A DNA stretch of 64,000 nt from assembly GCA_030583885.1 (NCBI GenBank), contig CP129480.1, forward strand, positions 3,784,714 to 3,848,713, given 5' to 3'. The stretch is from Anaerolineales bacterium (GTDB lineage: Bacteria; Chloroflexota; Anaerolineae; Anaerolineales; Villigracilaceae). Below are positions 15,664-22,679 of the stretch, in pieces (the first letter of the stretch is position 1; every line of letters starts with the position of its first letter). Below the pieces are notes generated by a model that saw only the letters and a program-made list of their open reading frames with translations, did not search any database and was not told the DNA's origin. Position numbers and translations under genes: made by a program.

Positions 15664-16686
15664 TCAAGCCCGGGCATTAAAGTATGTATCCCAAATTCGT
15701 TGTTTGGCGGACTCCTCGATAAATGAGGCTTGAAAGGCAAAACGATTGCAAACGTGGACATCCGCCATGCTCATACCGAGGACTTCGTGCGCGATGCGGT
15801 ATTCGTTATTGACATTCGTCTCAAGGACTTCGGGATCATCCGAATTTATCGTGACGCGCACGCCGAGATCGAACAGCTTCTTGAGCGGATGCGCCTCGAT
15901 CGTCGGGACGGAATTGGTCAGGTAATTCGACCACGGATTCACCTCAAGCGTGATGCCCCTTTCCTTGATCAACTCCACCGCCTGCACGTCCTCAATGCTG
16001 TGTATGCCGTGTCCAATGCGGTCGGGCTGAAAGTTGCGGATGGATTCGATCACATAGGAGGCAGGCGTATCCTCGCCGGAGTGGATGGTCACCTTCAAGC
16101 CGGCCTCCTTCGCCTTCAAGATGGGTTTGACAAAGTCCTTCATCGGATAGAGCATTTCGCCGTCGGCAAGGTCCACGGCATTGATATGCCTGCGGTGGCG
16201 GATCGCCCAATCCACGGTTTTGACGCACGACTCCGCACCCATGCTGCGGGAGGTGATGGCAATGATGCCGATTGCCATGTCGAATTCCTTTTCCGCCCGT
16301 TCCTGAGCGCGGAGCAGACCATCGAGGCAGGCGTCCCAATCCAGGCCATGTCCATGAAACGCCCAATCGGGCGAGAAGCGCACTTCAAATAGTTTGATAT
16401 TCTGCCGGGCACAGTCCTCGAACAATTCCCAGGCAATCCGCTCGAAGACGGCGGGGGAGGTGATGCTGCGTTGAAAAATATCGAACGCTTCCAGGACGGC
16501 TTGCAGGTCGCGCATCTGATCAAGGACTTTGACGTGTTTGTCCAGCTCTTCCGCTTCGTAGGCGGGCAGGGAAATGTTGTATTCGCACGCAACGTCAATG
16601 ATGGTCTGCGTGCGGATCGCGCCCTCGAGATGGCAATGGATCTCGGTCTTGGGAATGTCGTTGTATTTCGGGTCGAAATTTTTCAT
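15664..16686 (-). CDS. add: Adenosine deaminase family protein
   Basis: A 340-residue TIM-barrel deaminase. Zinc ligands H17 and H19 are in EIHCHLEGA. A third metal His and catalytic Glu lie in TIHSGEDTPA, and IGHGIHS and the terminal metal Asp (INSDDPEV) follow. It converts adenosine or a related 6-aminopurine nucleoside to the inosine form. The family also includes aminodeoxyfutalosine deaminases, so the substrate is not certain. It runs in the same direction as rpmH but ends upstream of the rpmH promoter. A short inverted repeat lies just upstream of it. Confidence 0.88.
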   Translation of the reverse strand: MKNFDPKYNDIPKTEIHCHLEGAIRTQTIIDVACEYNISLPAYEAEELDKHVKVLDQMRDLQAVLEAFDIFQRSITSPAVFERIAWELFEDCARQNIKLFEVRFSPDWAFHGHGLDWDACLDGLLRAQERAEKEFDMAIGIIAITSRSMGAESCVKTVDWAIRHRRHINAVDLADGEMLYPMKDFVKPILKAKEAGLKVTIHSGEDTPASYVIESIRNFQPDRIGHGIHSIEDVQAVELIKERGITLEVNPWSNYLTNSVPTIEAHPLKKLFDLGVRVTINSDDPEVLETNVNNEYRIAHEVLGMSMADVHVCNRFAFQASFIEESAKQRIWDTYFNARA

Positions 16687-16707
16687 GGGTGCATCCTGAT
16701 TTTATTG

Positions 16708-16760
16708 ACCACAGATAAACAGGTAAATCAAATCCGCGTCCACGCGGGTTCGTCTGTGGT
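16708..16760. repeat. Interspersed inverted-repeat element (CCACAGA type)
   Basis: Outer arms ACCACAGA (16708-16715) and TCTGTGGT (16753-16760) enclose an inner CCGCGT/ACGCGG hairpin. It fills almost the whole gap between add and the M20 gene. The sequence type is a common short intergenic repeat in environmental bacteria. It has no U-run and is not a standard terminator. Confidence 0.6.
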
Positions 16761-16765
16761 TTATT

Positions 16766-18013
16766 TTACCCGCTTGTTAATCTCAAAACCGTTTGCAACA
16801 GCACATTCGCGCCGTTGATGCAGTCCTTCCATTTGGTGAATTCGCGCGGCGAGTGGCTTGCACCGTCCACAGATGGAACGAAGATCATGCCCACAGGACA
16901 CAAATCCGCAAACGACTGCCCGTCGTGTCCCGCGCCGGACGGCATGGACAAGTGGGTCAGTTCCAAACTGTCACAGGCTTCTGCAAATGCATTTTGAACC
17001 GCAGCGCTCATCGAACTCGGCGAATGCCTGCCGAGAAATTCAATGCTCAATTCCAGGCCAAAATGCTCCGCCTCGTTTTGCGCCAGCTCCAGCAATGCAG
17101 CATCCAGGCGTTTAAATTGCCCCACATCGGGTGACCGAAATTCCAATGCCAAATCCACGCGTTCCGGCACAATATTAAATACGCCGGGCGTAAAGTCCAT
17201 ATTGCCCACATTCACAACACAATTCGGAAAGTCCCTCATGACCAGTTCGCGTGCGGCAAGCGTGAACGCACTCGCACTCAGGGACGCGTCGAGCCTATCC
17301 TCCATTGTGGTTGAGCCTGCATGGTCCGCCCTGCCGATGAAGGACAAACGATGGGACCAAATTCCAACAATTGCCGTGACAATGCCCACATCGATCCCCG
17401 CGCGTTCGAGTCTTTTCCCCTGTTCAATATGGACTTCAAGATATCCCGCCAGCGACTCTTTCATCCGTGCGGCGCTCAACATGCTGGCATCGGACAGTCC
17501 CGCCCGTTCCATTCCCGCGACCAGATTTTCGCGTCCGCCACGCGGGGAATCCAGATCCTTTTGACTGAGATGACCCGCCAGCGCTGCGCTCCCAAGCAGA
17601 CCGACCAACGTGCCTTCTTCATCGGTAAAGTCAATCGCCTCCAAATTGACCTTGAGCCTGATCCCGTTTTCCTGGATGGTTCTCAACACCTCGAGAGCGG
17701 ACGTCACGCCGAGAGCGCCGTCGTAACGCCCTCCATTCGGGACGGAGTCCAGGTGCGAGCCGATGAGCAACGTGGGAGAATGCTCCACATCGTTTGCAAG
17801 GACAGCGGAATGATTCCCCGCCCCATCCACGCAAAATTCCAGGCCGCAGGCTTCGATCTGCTCGCGGAACCAGGCACGTGCCGCAAGATGCGCATCGTTC
17901 AATGCAGGCCGATGCACGCCGCCGTCTGCTGTAGCGCCGATGGATGCCAGCTGGGTAAATGAATCAAACAAACGGTCCGAATTGATGCGAAGACTTGAAT
18001 AGGTTTGCGTCAT
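16766..18013 (-). CDS. M20-family Zn amidohydrolase (N-carbamoyl-amino-acid hydrolase/allantoate amidohydrolase type)
   Basis: A 415-residue enzyme from ATG 18013, where AGGAGG lies 6 nt upstream; a longer in-frame start lacks this. Conserved HyuC/AllC features are the metal site in LIGSHLDSVPNGGRYDG and IDFTDEEGT. VHIEQGKRLE and the dimerisation-domain motif ADHAGSTTMEDR follow. The C-terminal metal His lies in MPSGAGHDGQ, before GMIFVPSVDGASHSPREF. The family hydrolyses carbamoyl or ureido groups of amino-acid or purine-degradation intermediates. No hydantoinase or allantoinase gene is adjacent, so the substrate remains open. Confidence 0.9.
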   Translation of the reverse strand: MTQTYSSLRINSDRLFDSFTQLASIGATADGGVHRPALNDAHLAARAWFREQIEACGLEFCVDGAGNHSAVLANDVEHSPTLLIGSHLDSVPNGGRYDGALGVTSALEVLRTIQENGIRLKVNLEAIDFTDEEGTLVGLLGSAALAGHLSQKDLDSPRGGRENLVAGMERAGLSDASMLSAARMKESLAGYLEVHIEQGKRLERAGIDVGIVTAIVGIWSHRLSFIGRADHAGSTTMEDRLDASLSASAFTLAARELVMRDFPNCVVNVGNMDFTPGVFNIVPERVDLALEFRSPDVGQFKRLDAALLELAQNEAEHFGLELSIEFLGRHSPSSMSAAVQNAFAEACDSLELTHLSMPSGAGHDGQSFADLCPVGMIFVPSVDGASHSPREFTKWKDCINGANVLLQTVLRLTSG

Positions 18014-18051
18014 GGGAAGCCTCCTGTCCCCACAATCATATAACAAAAATT

Positions 18052-18073
18052 GGAGCCGGGCGGACCCGGCTCC
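18052..18073 (-). terminator. Intrinsic terminator after hsp20
   Basis: A 9-bp GC-rich stem GGAGCCGGG/CCCGGCTCC with a 4-nt loop, followed on the minus strand by AATTTTTG, about 20 nt beyond the hsp20 stop. Confidence 0.85.
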
Positions 18074-18093
18074 AATTTCGTGTGCATCACGCG

Positions 18094-18537
18094 TTATTTG
18101 GTCTTGATGGTAATGGTCTTGGGTTTGGCTTCTTCGGCCTTGGGAAGCGTTATGGTGAGAATGCCGTTCTCGAAATCGGCTTTGGCTTTATCGGCGACGA
18201 CATTGGTCGGCAGGGCGACGGCACGTTCAAACGCGCCCCAGCGCTGTTCGCGGATATGGTATGCCTTTTCCTTCACTTCTTCCTTCTGGCTGACTTCACC
18301 CTTAAGGGTGAGTACTTCGCCGGTGATGTTGATCTGGACTTCATCCGCTTTGATGCCGGGCAGGGCGGCTTTCACCACGACCTCATTATCGGTCTGGTAC
18401 ATATCCACCGCCGGCACTGTCCAGGGATTGCCGGCCAGGCTGAGCGGACGGGTGAAGGCGTCGTCGAAGAGGCGATCCATGGCTTCGCGCAACGTCATCA
18501 TATCACGGGCGGGTTCCCAACGAATTAAATTAGACAT
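18094..18537 (-). CDS. Hsp20/alpha-crystallin small heat-shock protein
   Basis: A 147-residue holdase chaperone. The N-terminal arm (1-40) includes an MDRLFDDAFTRP segment. The alpha-crystallin domain spans about 42-135 (MYQTDNEVVVKAALPG, FERAVALPTNVVADKAKADF, NGILTITLPKAEE), and a C-terminal PKTITI motif resembles IxI. It forms oligomers that hold unfolding proteins. A strong AGGAGG precedes the ATG. No CIRCE inverted repeat is visible upstream. It is insulated by a terminator on each side. Confidence 0.93.
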   Translation of the reverse strand: MSNLIRWEPARDMMTLREAMDRLFDDAFTRPLSLAGNPWTVPAVDMYQTDNEVVVKAALPGIKADEVQINITGEVLTLKGEVSQKEEVKEKAYHIREQRWGAFERAVALPTNVVADKAKADFENGILTITLPKAEEAKPKTITIKTK

Positions 18538-18584
18538 AGCTACCTCCTTTTGATTTGGTTGGTTTGAACCTACGCTCTTAATTT

Positions 18585-18617
18585 AAAACGCCTGTGTTAG
18601 AAAGACACAAGCGTTTT
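18585..18617 (-). terminator. Hairpin between the 39-aa ORF and hsp20
   Basis: A 12-bp stem (one G-U pair) AAAACGCTTGTG/CACAGGCGTTTT with a 9-nt loop, followed by AAATT on the minus strand. It probably ends the kinase-to-regulator transcript 20 nt after the small ORF. Confidence 0.6.
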
Positions 18618-18637
18618 GTCTGCGTTTCGTTAAAATT

Positions 18638-18757
18638 TCAGGTAATTAGAAATTTGACCAGCGCGACGATCCCATACACCAGTCCAAGGCAGATTATGCA
18701 AATGGCAATCAATTTTCTGATGGCCGCAGGCTCATTTTCAGGCTTTTGTTCGGACAT
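18638..18757 (-). CDS. 39-residue single-helix membrane peptide
   Basis: The ATG at 18757 lies 3 nt after the response-regulator stop, with AGGGA upstream. The product starts with a hydrophilic, acidic/Gln stretch (MSEQKPENEPAAIRK). About 22 hydrophobic residues follow (LIAICIICLGLVYGIVAL) and it ends VKFLIT. A single membrane helix with cytoplasmic N-terminus is predicted. It is too short for routine gene callers. Its tight spacing after the regulator and the hairpin right after its stop support a real gene. Function unknown. Confidence 0.6.
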   Translation of the reverse strand: MSEQKPENEPAAIRKLIAICIICLGLVYGIVALVKFLIT

Positions 18758-18760
18758 GGA

Positions 18761-19480
18761 TCATTCCCTGCCGCGTTTGAAGTCCACAAAGCGGTAGCCC
18801 ACGCCGCGCTCGGTAAGGATGTACTGCGGGTTGGCGGGGTCCTTCTCCAGCTTCTGGCGCAGGTAGTTAATGTAAAGGCGCACGTAATGCGGCTCGTCCC
18901 GGTATTCATATCCCCACACCTTCTGAAGCAGTTGGTCGTGTGAAACGACCCAACCCGCATTTTGCACAAGGTGGAAGAGCAGACGATATTCCGTCGGGCG
19001 CAATTTGACGAGTTTGCCTTCCAGCCAGATCTCGCGGCGGTCGAAGTCAATTTTGAGGCGTTTGTCGATCTCGAGCAAACCGTGCATGGAACCGGTGGCT
19101 CCCTCCGTGCGGCGCAGGACGGCTTTAATACGGCTGACCAATTCACGCGGACTGAACGGTTTGGTAATGTAATCGTCTGCGCCGTTTTCAAGTCCGCGCA
19201 CACGATCATCCTCCTCCCCCTTGGCAGTCAACATGATGACCGGCACATTGCTGAATTCGCGGATGGTCTCCAAAACCTCAAACCCATCAAGGTCCGGCAT
19301 CATCACATCCAACAGGATGATGTCCGGCGTAACGTCCCGTATCCTTTGAATGGCCTGCTTGCCATTAAAAGCTTCACTCACCTGAAAGCCATCATGTTCC
19401 AGGTTCATGCGGATGAAACGCACCATGCGTTCTTCATCATCCACAACCAATATGCGGCGGCGTTCCATTGAATCCGGCAT
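18761..19480 (-). CDS. OmpR/PhoB-family response regulator
   Basis: A 239-residue regulator. The receiver domain has acidic pocket D14/D15, phosphoacceptor D58 in ILLDVMMP, Thr in MLTAKG and Lys in TKPFS. The winged-helix domain runs from about 135 to 233, ending [11 protein letters not shown]. No histidine kinase lies next to it. Instead it follows, within 1 nt, the 80-aa unknown gene at the end of the Ser/Thr kinase-phosphatase-FHA cluster. It may be an orphan regulator, or cross-regulated by Ser/Thr phosphorylation, which is inference. Confidence 0.92.
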   Translation of the reverse strand: MPDSMERRRILVVDDEERMVRFIRMNLEHDGFQVSEAFNGKQAIQRIRDVTPDIILLDVMMPDLDGFEVLETIREFSNVPVIMLTAKGEEDDRVRGLENGADDYITKPFSPRELVSRIKAVLRRTEGATGSMHGLLEIDKRLKIDFDRREIWLEGKLVKLRPTEYRLLFHLVQNAGWVVSHDQLLQKVWGYEYRDEPHYVRLYINYLRQKLEKDPANPQYILTERGVGYRFVDFKRGRE

Positions 19481-19481
19481 G

Positions 19482-19724
19482 CTAGTCCCTTACGAAACCG
19501 ATGATCTTCTCTTCCTCCGCGCTTTCCAGGATCTCAATGAAACTTAACGAGGAAAGCGGCCAGATGACCCTGACGACATTATTGTCAATATAGTGCAGGT
19601 CCTTGCCGTCCCTCTGGCGCGGGTTCATGACCACGATATTCGTATCGGCGGGTTTGGGAAGCTCTTCAATCTCTCCGGCAATAGCGCCTTCCCCGGCAAT
19701 ATGTAATATAATTGAATACGCCAT
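19482..19724 (-). CDS. Hypothetical 80-aa protein in the kinase cluster
   Basis: A small soluble protein with beta-rich character: [20 protein letters not shown], then [16 protein letters not shown], then [18 protein letters not shown], ending in an acidic EEEKIIGF. No known family is recognised. It sits 15 nt after the FHA gene and 1 nt before the response regulator. This spacing argues for a real, co-expressed gene. Confidence 0.7.
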   Translation of the reverse strand: MAYSIILHIAGEGAIAGEIEELPKPADTNIVVMNPRQRDGKDLHYIDNNVVRVIWPLSSLSFIEILESAEEEKIIGFVRD

Positions 19725-19739
19725 ATGATGCTCTCTTTC

Positions 19740-20246
19740 CTATTTATCCTCAAGCAATATTTGTATTTTCATCTTTCCAAGCGCAATGATATCTCCATTA
19801 TTTAGATTCTGTTCCACATTGGGAGAGAGCTTCTTCCCGTTGATGTACGTGCCGTTGGCGGAACCGAGGTCCATGAAAATGAGGCGGGCGCCATCCCTTT
19901 TGATAACCGCATGCAAACGCGATACTCCCGCAGCATAGGCTTTATATGGTGAAAGGTCGATATCAGGCATGATCGGCTGACCCTCGCTGATGCGCCCAAT
20001 GGTAAATTCGTTGCCCGAGGAAAGTGGAAGCACCTGCCCGGTATCCAGCAGGTGGAGACTTCCCCACGCCTCCCCCCCGTCGAACGATTGATACAGATCT
20101 CCTGTGGATACCTTGCTATCCCTGAATTTGTCATCGGAAATCGTTTGGGTGGTAAAGGAATCCTTGCCAACCAATTGAGCCCCGCACTCGGCACAAAACA
20201 TTGCCCCGTCCATGTTTGCATGCTTACAACTCGAACAGACGATCAT
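19740..20246 (-). CDS. Zinc-ribbon FHA-domain protein
   Basis: A 168-residue protein. An N-terminal zinc ribbon has four cysteines C4, C7, C18 and C21. A linker of about 50 residues follows, then a forkhead-associated domain (about 75-165). The FHA motifs are IGR, SRLHAVI and DLGSANGTYINGKKL; the GR, SxxH and NGT residues bind phosphothreonine. It should read the Thr-phosphorylation mark written by the kinase at 22680-24581 and erased by the PP2C phosphatase. It overlaps the DnaJ-VWA gene by 4 nt (ATGA). Confidence 0.92.
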   Translation of the reverse strand: MIVCSSCKHANMDGAMFCAECGAQLVGKDSFTTQTISDDKFRDSKVSTGDLYQSFDGGEAWGSLHLLDTGQVLPLSSGNEFTIGRISEGQPIMPDIDLSPYKAYAAGVSRLHAVIKRDGARLIFMDLGSANGTYINGKKLSPNVEQNLNNGDIIALGKMKIQILLEDK

Positions 20247-21727
20247 CCTGCCTTCTCCTTTACACCGCTCAACAAAAGCGCCCGTGTACTATATTTTATA
20301 TCCTTGTTGCCACCCGCGCTCCAGGCATGCATTTTCTCGAGGTTCTCGGCTTCGAACAAGGCCGTCTTCGCAAGGGAATGTTCCCCCTGTGATAACAGGT
20401 GTGTGGCAAGGTTTTTTAGATGGCGGACTGCCGTATCAAATTGACCCGCATCCGCCGCCTCGCGTGCGCGTTCCTGCATCCGATACAAGGTAAGGCGCGC
20501 GAGCGCGCTCAAAATCCGGGTCGGCGGTGGATCCGCTGAAGGGTTTTGCTGCACCGCACGGGTGAGGTGCAAACGAATCGGCGGAACCGGTGTGGGCCGG
20601 GCCGTAATGGAAGTCTTCAATGTGCCGCTTAATAACGTCGCAATATCATCGTCGCCCAAGGCGCCCGGGCTGACGAGAAACTCAAACAAGACTTGCAGCG
20701 GCGCGTCCCGCAAAATCGGGCCCAGATGCATGGGCATTTCAATCTCGACGGAACCGCCTTCGGGCTGCAGGCGAAACGCGTAATTTATCTTGACGTTTTC
20801 CTGCTCCGTGAATTCCAGCAGGACTTCATCTGCATATGTGCTGATCAGGGCTTTAAATTTCTCGACAAGCAGATGCTCAATATCCTTTGGTTTTGAGATG
20901 TAGGCGGAGGAGCCGCCCGTTTTGCTGGCAAGTGCATCAAGAAAGATATCGTTCCATTCATGTCCAATGCCCATGCCGGTGATGCCCACGTTTTGAGCGG
21001 CGGCCTCCTCGGCCAGCTTGAGGCATGCCTGTTCATCTCCATAGGTTTGCCCGTCGGTCAGCAAAATAACATGGTTGACACGTGAGGGATCCAGGGTGCG
21101 GCGGATTTCCTTCAGTCCCGCCTCCAGCCCGGTGTAAATCTCCGTGGCACCGGATGCCTGCATCATTTGAATGCGCCCCTCCTGCATCTTTTTATCCAGT
21201 TTGATCGAGGCGGGGATAATCACTTCAGCGCGGTCGCTAAACGCAACCATGCTCAGCACATCCTCAGGGCGCAGACTGCGCAACAATTGGATGGCGGTGG
21301 CTTTTACAATATCCAATTTTTCGCCCTGCATGGATGTGGAGCGGTCCAGGACAAGGCAAATATTCAAGGGCGGGGATGGGATGGTTGTTTTTTCCTCGCG
21401 AGGGCCGACTTCCAGCAATACATAAATCAATTGGGGTTCACCCAGCTTCACAAGGTTCGGGCGGCTGAAAAAAACCTCATGTTTGATGACCGTGTTGCCT
21501 TCAACATCGGGGGGTAGTGTCGCATCATACATACTGCGCCGCTTGGGATTTGAAAGCACCTCATAGGCCTGCTGTGTCTCCAGAAACAGCTCGGTTTCAC
21601 CCGCGGCAACGTTTTTATCCGGATGCAGGCGCTGGGCGGCTTCAAAATAGGCACGCTTAATCTCCTCCTGTGATGCATCACGGAAGACACCCAGGATCGC
21701 GTAATAATCCGGCTTGCTGGATGACAT
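20243..21727 (-). CDS. DnaJ-VWA fusion protein
   Basis: A 494-residue multidomain protein. Residues 6-70 are a J domain with the HPD motif at 35-37, which stimulates Hsp70 ATPase. Residues about 120-300 are a von Willebrand A domain with an intact MIDAS: DRSTS at 128-132, Thr in GATEIYTG, and LLTDGQTYGD. A beta-rich region follows. A helical C-terminal domain (about 395-490) ends with SAGGNKDIKYSTRALLL, of a type seen in bacterial VWA proteins. No signal peptide is present, so it is cytoplasmic. The fusion suggests metal-dependent protein capture coupled to DnaK recruitment. It is 2 nt after the phosphatase gene. Confidence 0.9.
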   Translation of the reverse strand: MSSSKPDYYAILGVFRDASQEEIKRAYFEAAQRLHPDKNVAAGETELFLETQQAYEVLSNPKRRSMYDATLPPDVEGNTVIKHEVFFSRPNLVKLGEPQLIYVLLEVGPREEKTTIPSPPLNICLVLDRSTSMQGEKLDIVKATAIQLLRSLRPEDVLSMVAFSDRAEVIIPASIKLDKKMQEGRIQMMQASGATEIYTGLEAGLKEIRRTLDPSRVNHVILLTDGQTYGDEQACLKLAEEAAAQNVGITGMGIGHEWNDIFLDALASKTGGSSAYISKPKDIEHLLVEKFKALISTYADEVLLEFTEQENVKINYAFRLQPEGGSVEIEMPMHLGPILRDAPLQVLFEFLVSPGALGDDDIATLLSGTLKTSITARPTPVPPIRLHLTRAVQQNPSADPPPTRILSALARLTLYRMQERAREAADAGQFDTAVRHLKNLATHLLSQGEHSLAKTALFEAENLEKMHAWSAGGNKDIKYSTRALLLSGVKEKAG

Positions 21728-21729
21728 TT

Positions 21730-22668
21730 TTACCCAATCAATTGTGTGAGAATGACGGTTATGTTATCCGGACCGCCGGCCGCATTGGCCGCTTCGACCA
21801 GGCCCTGGCAGGCACGGTGAAGGTTTGGCGCTTCCGTCACAATCCGGAAAATATCCTTTTCGTTGACAACCCCCCACAGACCGTCACTGCATATCATCAG
21901 ATATCCCCCCTGCGGGAATGGGATGGTAAAGATATCGGCTTCGAGTGATTCACCCTGACCCAGGGCACGGATCAAGACATTGCGATGGGGAAAATTATCA
22001 ACCTCATCCTTGTTGAGGTGCCCCAATTCTTCAAGGCGTTTGACCAGCGAATGGTCGCGGGTAAGCGGCTGAACCCTTCCATCAGGATAGATGGAATAGG
22101 CCCGGCTGTCGCCAACATGCGCGATCGTCACCTGCTGCCCCAACACCAGCGCGGCAGTGACCGTTGTGCCGCTGCCCGGCGCCTCGCGCTGGACGTATTG
22201 ATGCGCCTCCATAATGGATGTTTCGATCACCTCCTGCAATGAGTCTTCAAGAGGCTGGGTGGGCAGCTTATATAGGTAGGAATGAAACTTTTTGGTGATG
22301 TTGCCGCCCATAATGCGGATGGCGGCATTGCTCGCCACTTCGCCAAATTGATGTCCGCCCATTCCATCAGCGACAATATACAACCCAAAGGGGACATTCT
22401 CCACGCTACCGGAGATCGTGGAGGTCAGCGCAAGTACGCTGTCTTCATTGTGATCACGCTGCTTTCCAACCGATTGCCCAACCCCGGCAATAAGCTGCCT
22501 CATTTCATATTTCAAACTCTGACTGGCGATAATGGAATTAATCTGCTGATCCGTAAGAGGAGCAGTCGTGGCCGAATCCACCTGTTTCTGTTGGGTTTGC
22601 GGTTGCGGTTGTTTGTGCTTTTCGGGGTCTTTCTTTTCACCAAATAGTTTTCGAAAAAAATCAGCCAC
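21730..22668 (-). CDS. PP2C-family Ser/Thr protein phosphatase
   Basis: A 312-residue protein. Residues 1-60 are a polar, Gln/Lys-rich segment. Residues 62-310 are a PP2C domain with metal-binding motifs RDHNEDS, YIVADGMGGHQFGE, ICSDGLWG and GGPDNITVI. It removes phosphate from Ser/Thr, using two Mn/Mg ions. No transmembrane segment is seen. Gene order kinase-PP2C, 11 nt apart, is typical of bacterial Hanks-kinase pairs. It probably resets the kinase and the DnaJ-VWA/FHA partners downstream. Confidence 0.94.
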   Translation of the reverse strand: MADFFRKLFGEKKDPEKHKQPQPQTQQKQVDSATTAPLTDQQINSIIASQSLKYEMRQLIAGVGQSVGKQRDHNEDSVLALTSTISGSVENVPFGLYIVADGMGGHQFGEVASNAAIRIMGGNITKKFHSYLYKLPTQPLEDSLQEVIETSIMEAHQYVQREAPGSGTTVTAALVLGQQVTIAHVGDSRAYSIYPDGRVQPLTRDHSLVKRLEELGHLNKDEVDNFPHRNVLIRALGQGESLEADIFTIPFPQGGYLMICSDGLWGVVNEKDIFRIVTEAPNLHRACQGLVEAANAAGGPDNITVILTQLIG

Positions 22669-22679
22669 AAGAACTCCTT

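Noticed and set aside
16708-16760. Terminator after the M20 gene or a tRNA-like fold
   Set aside because: It lies on the upstream side of add, has no U-run and no cloverleaf; it matches an interspersed-repeat pattern better.
18538-18640. CIRCE element upstream of hsp20
   Set aside because: The inverted repeat present (AAAACGCTTGTG...) does not match TTAGCACTC-N9-GAGTGCTAA and behaves like a terminator of the preceding transcript.
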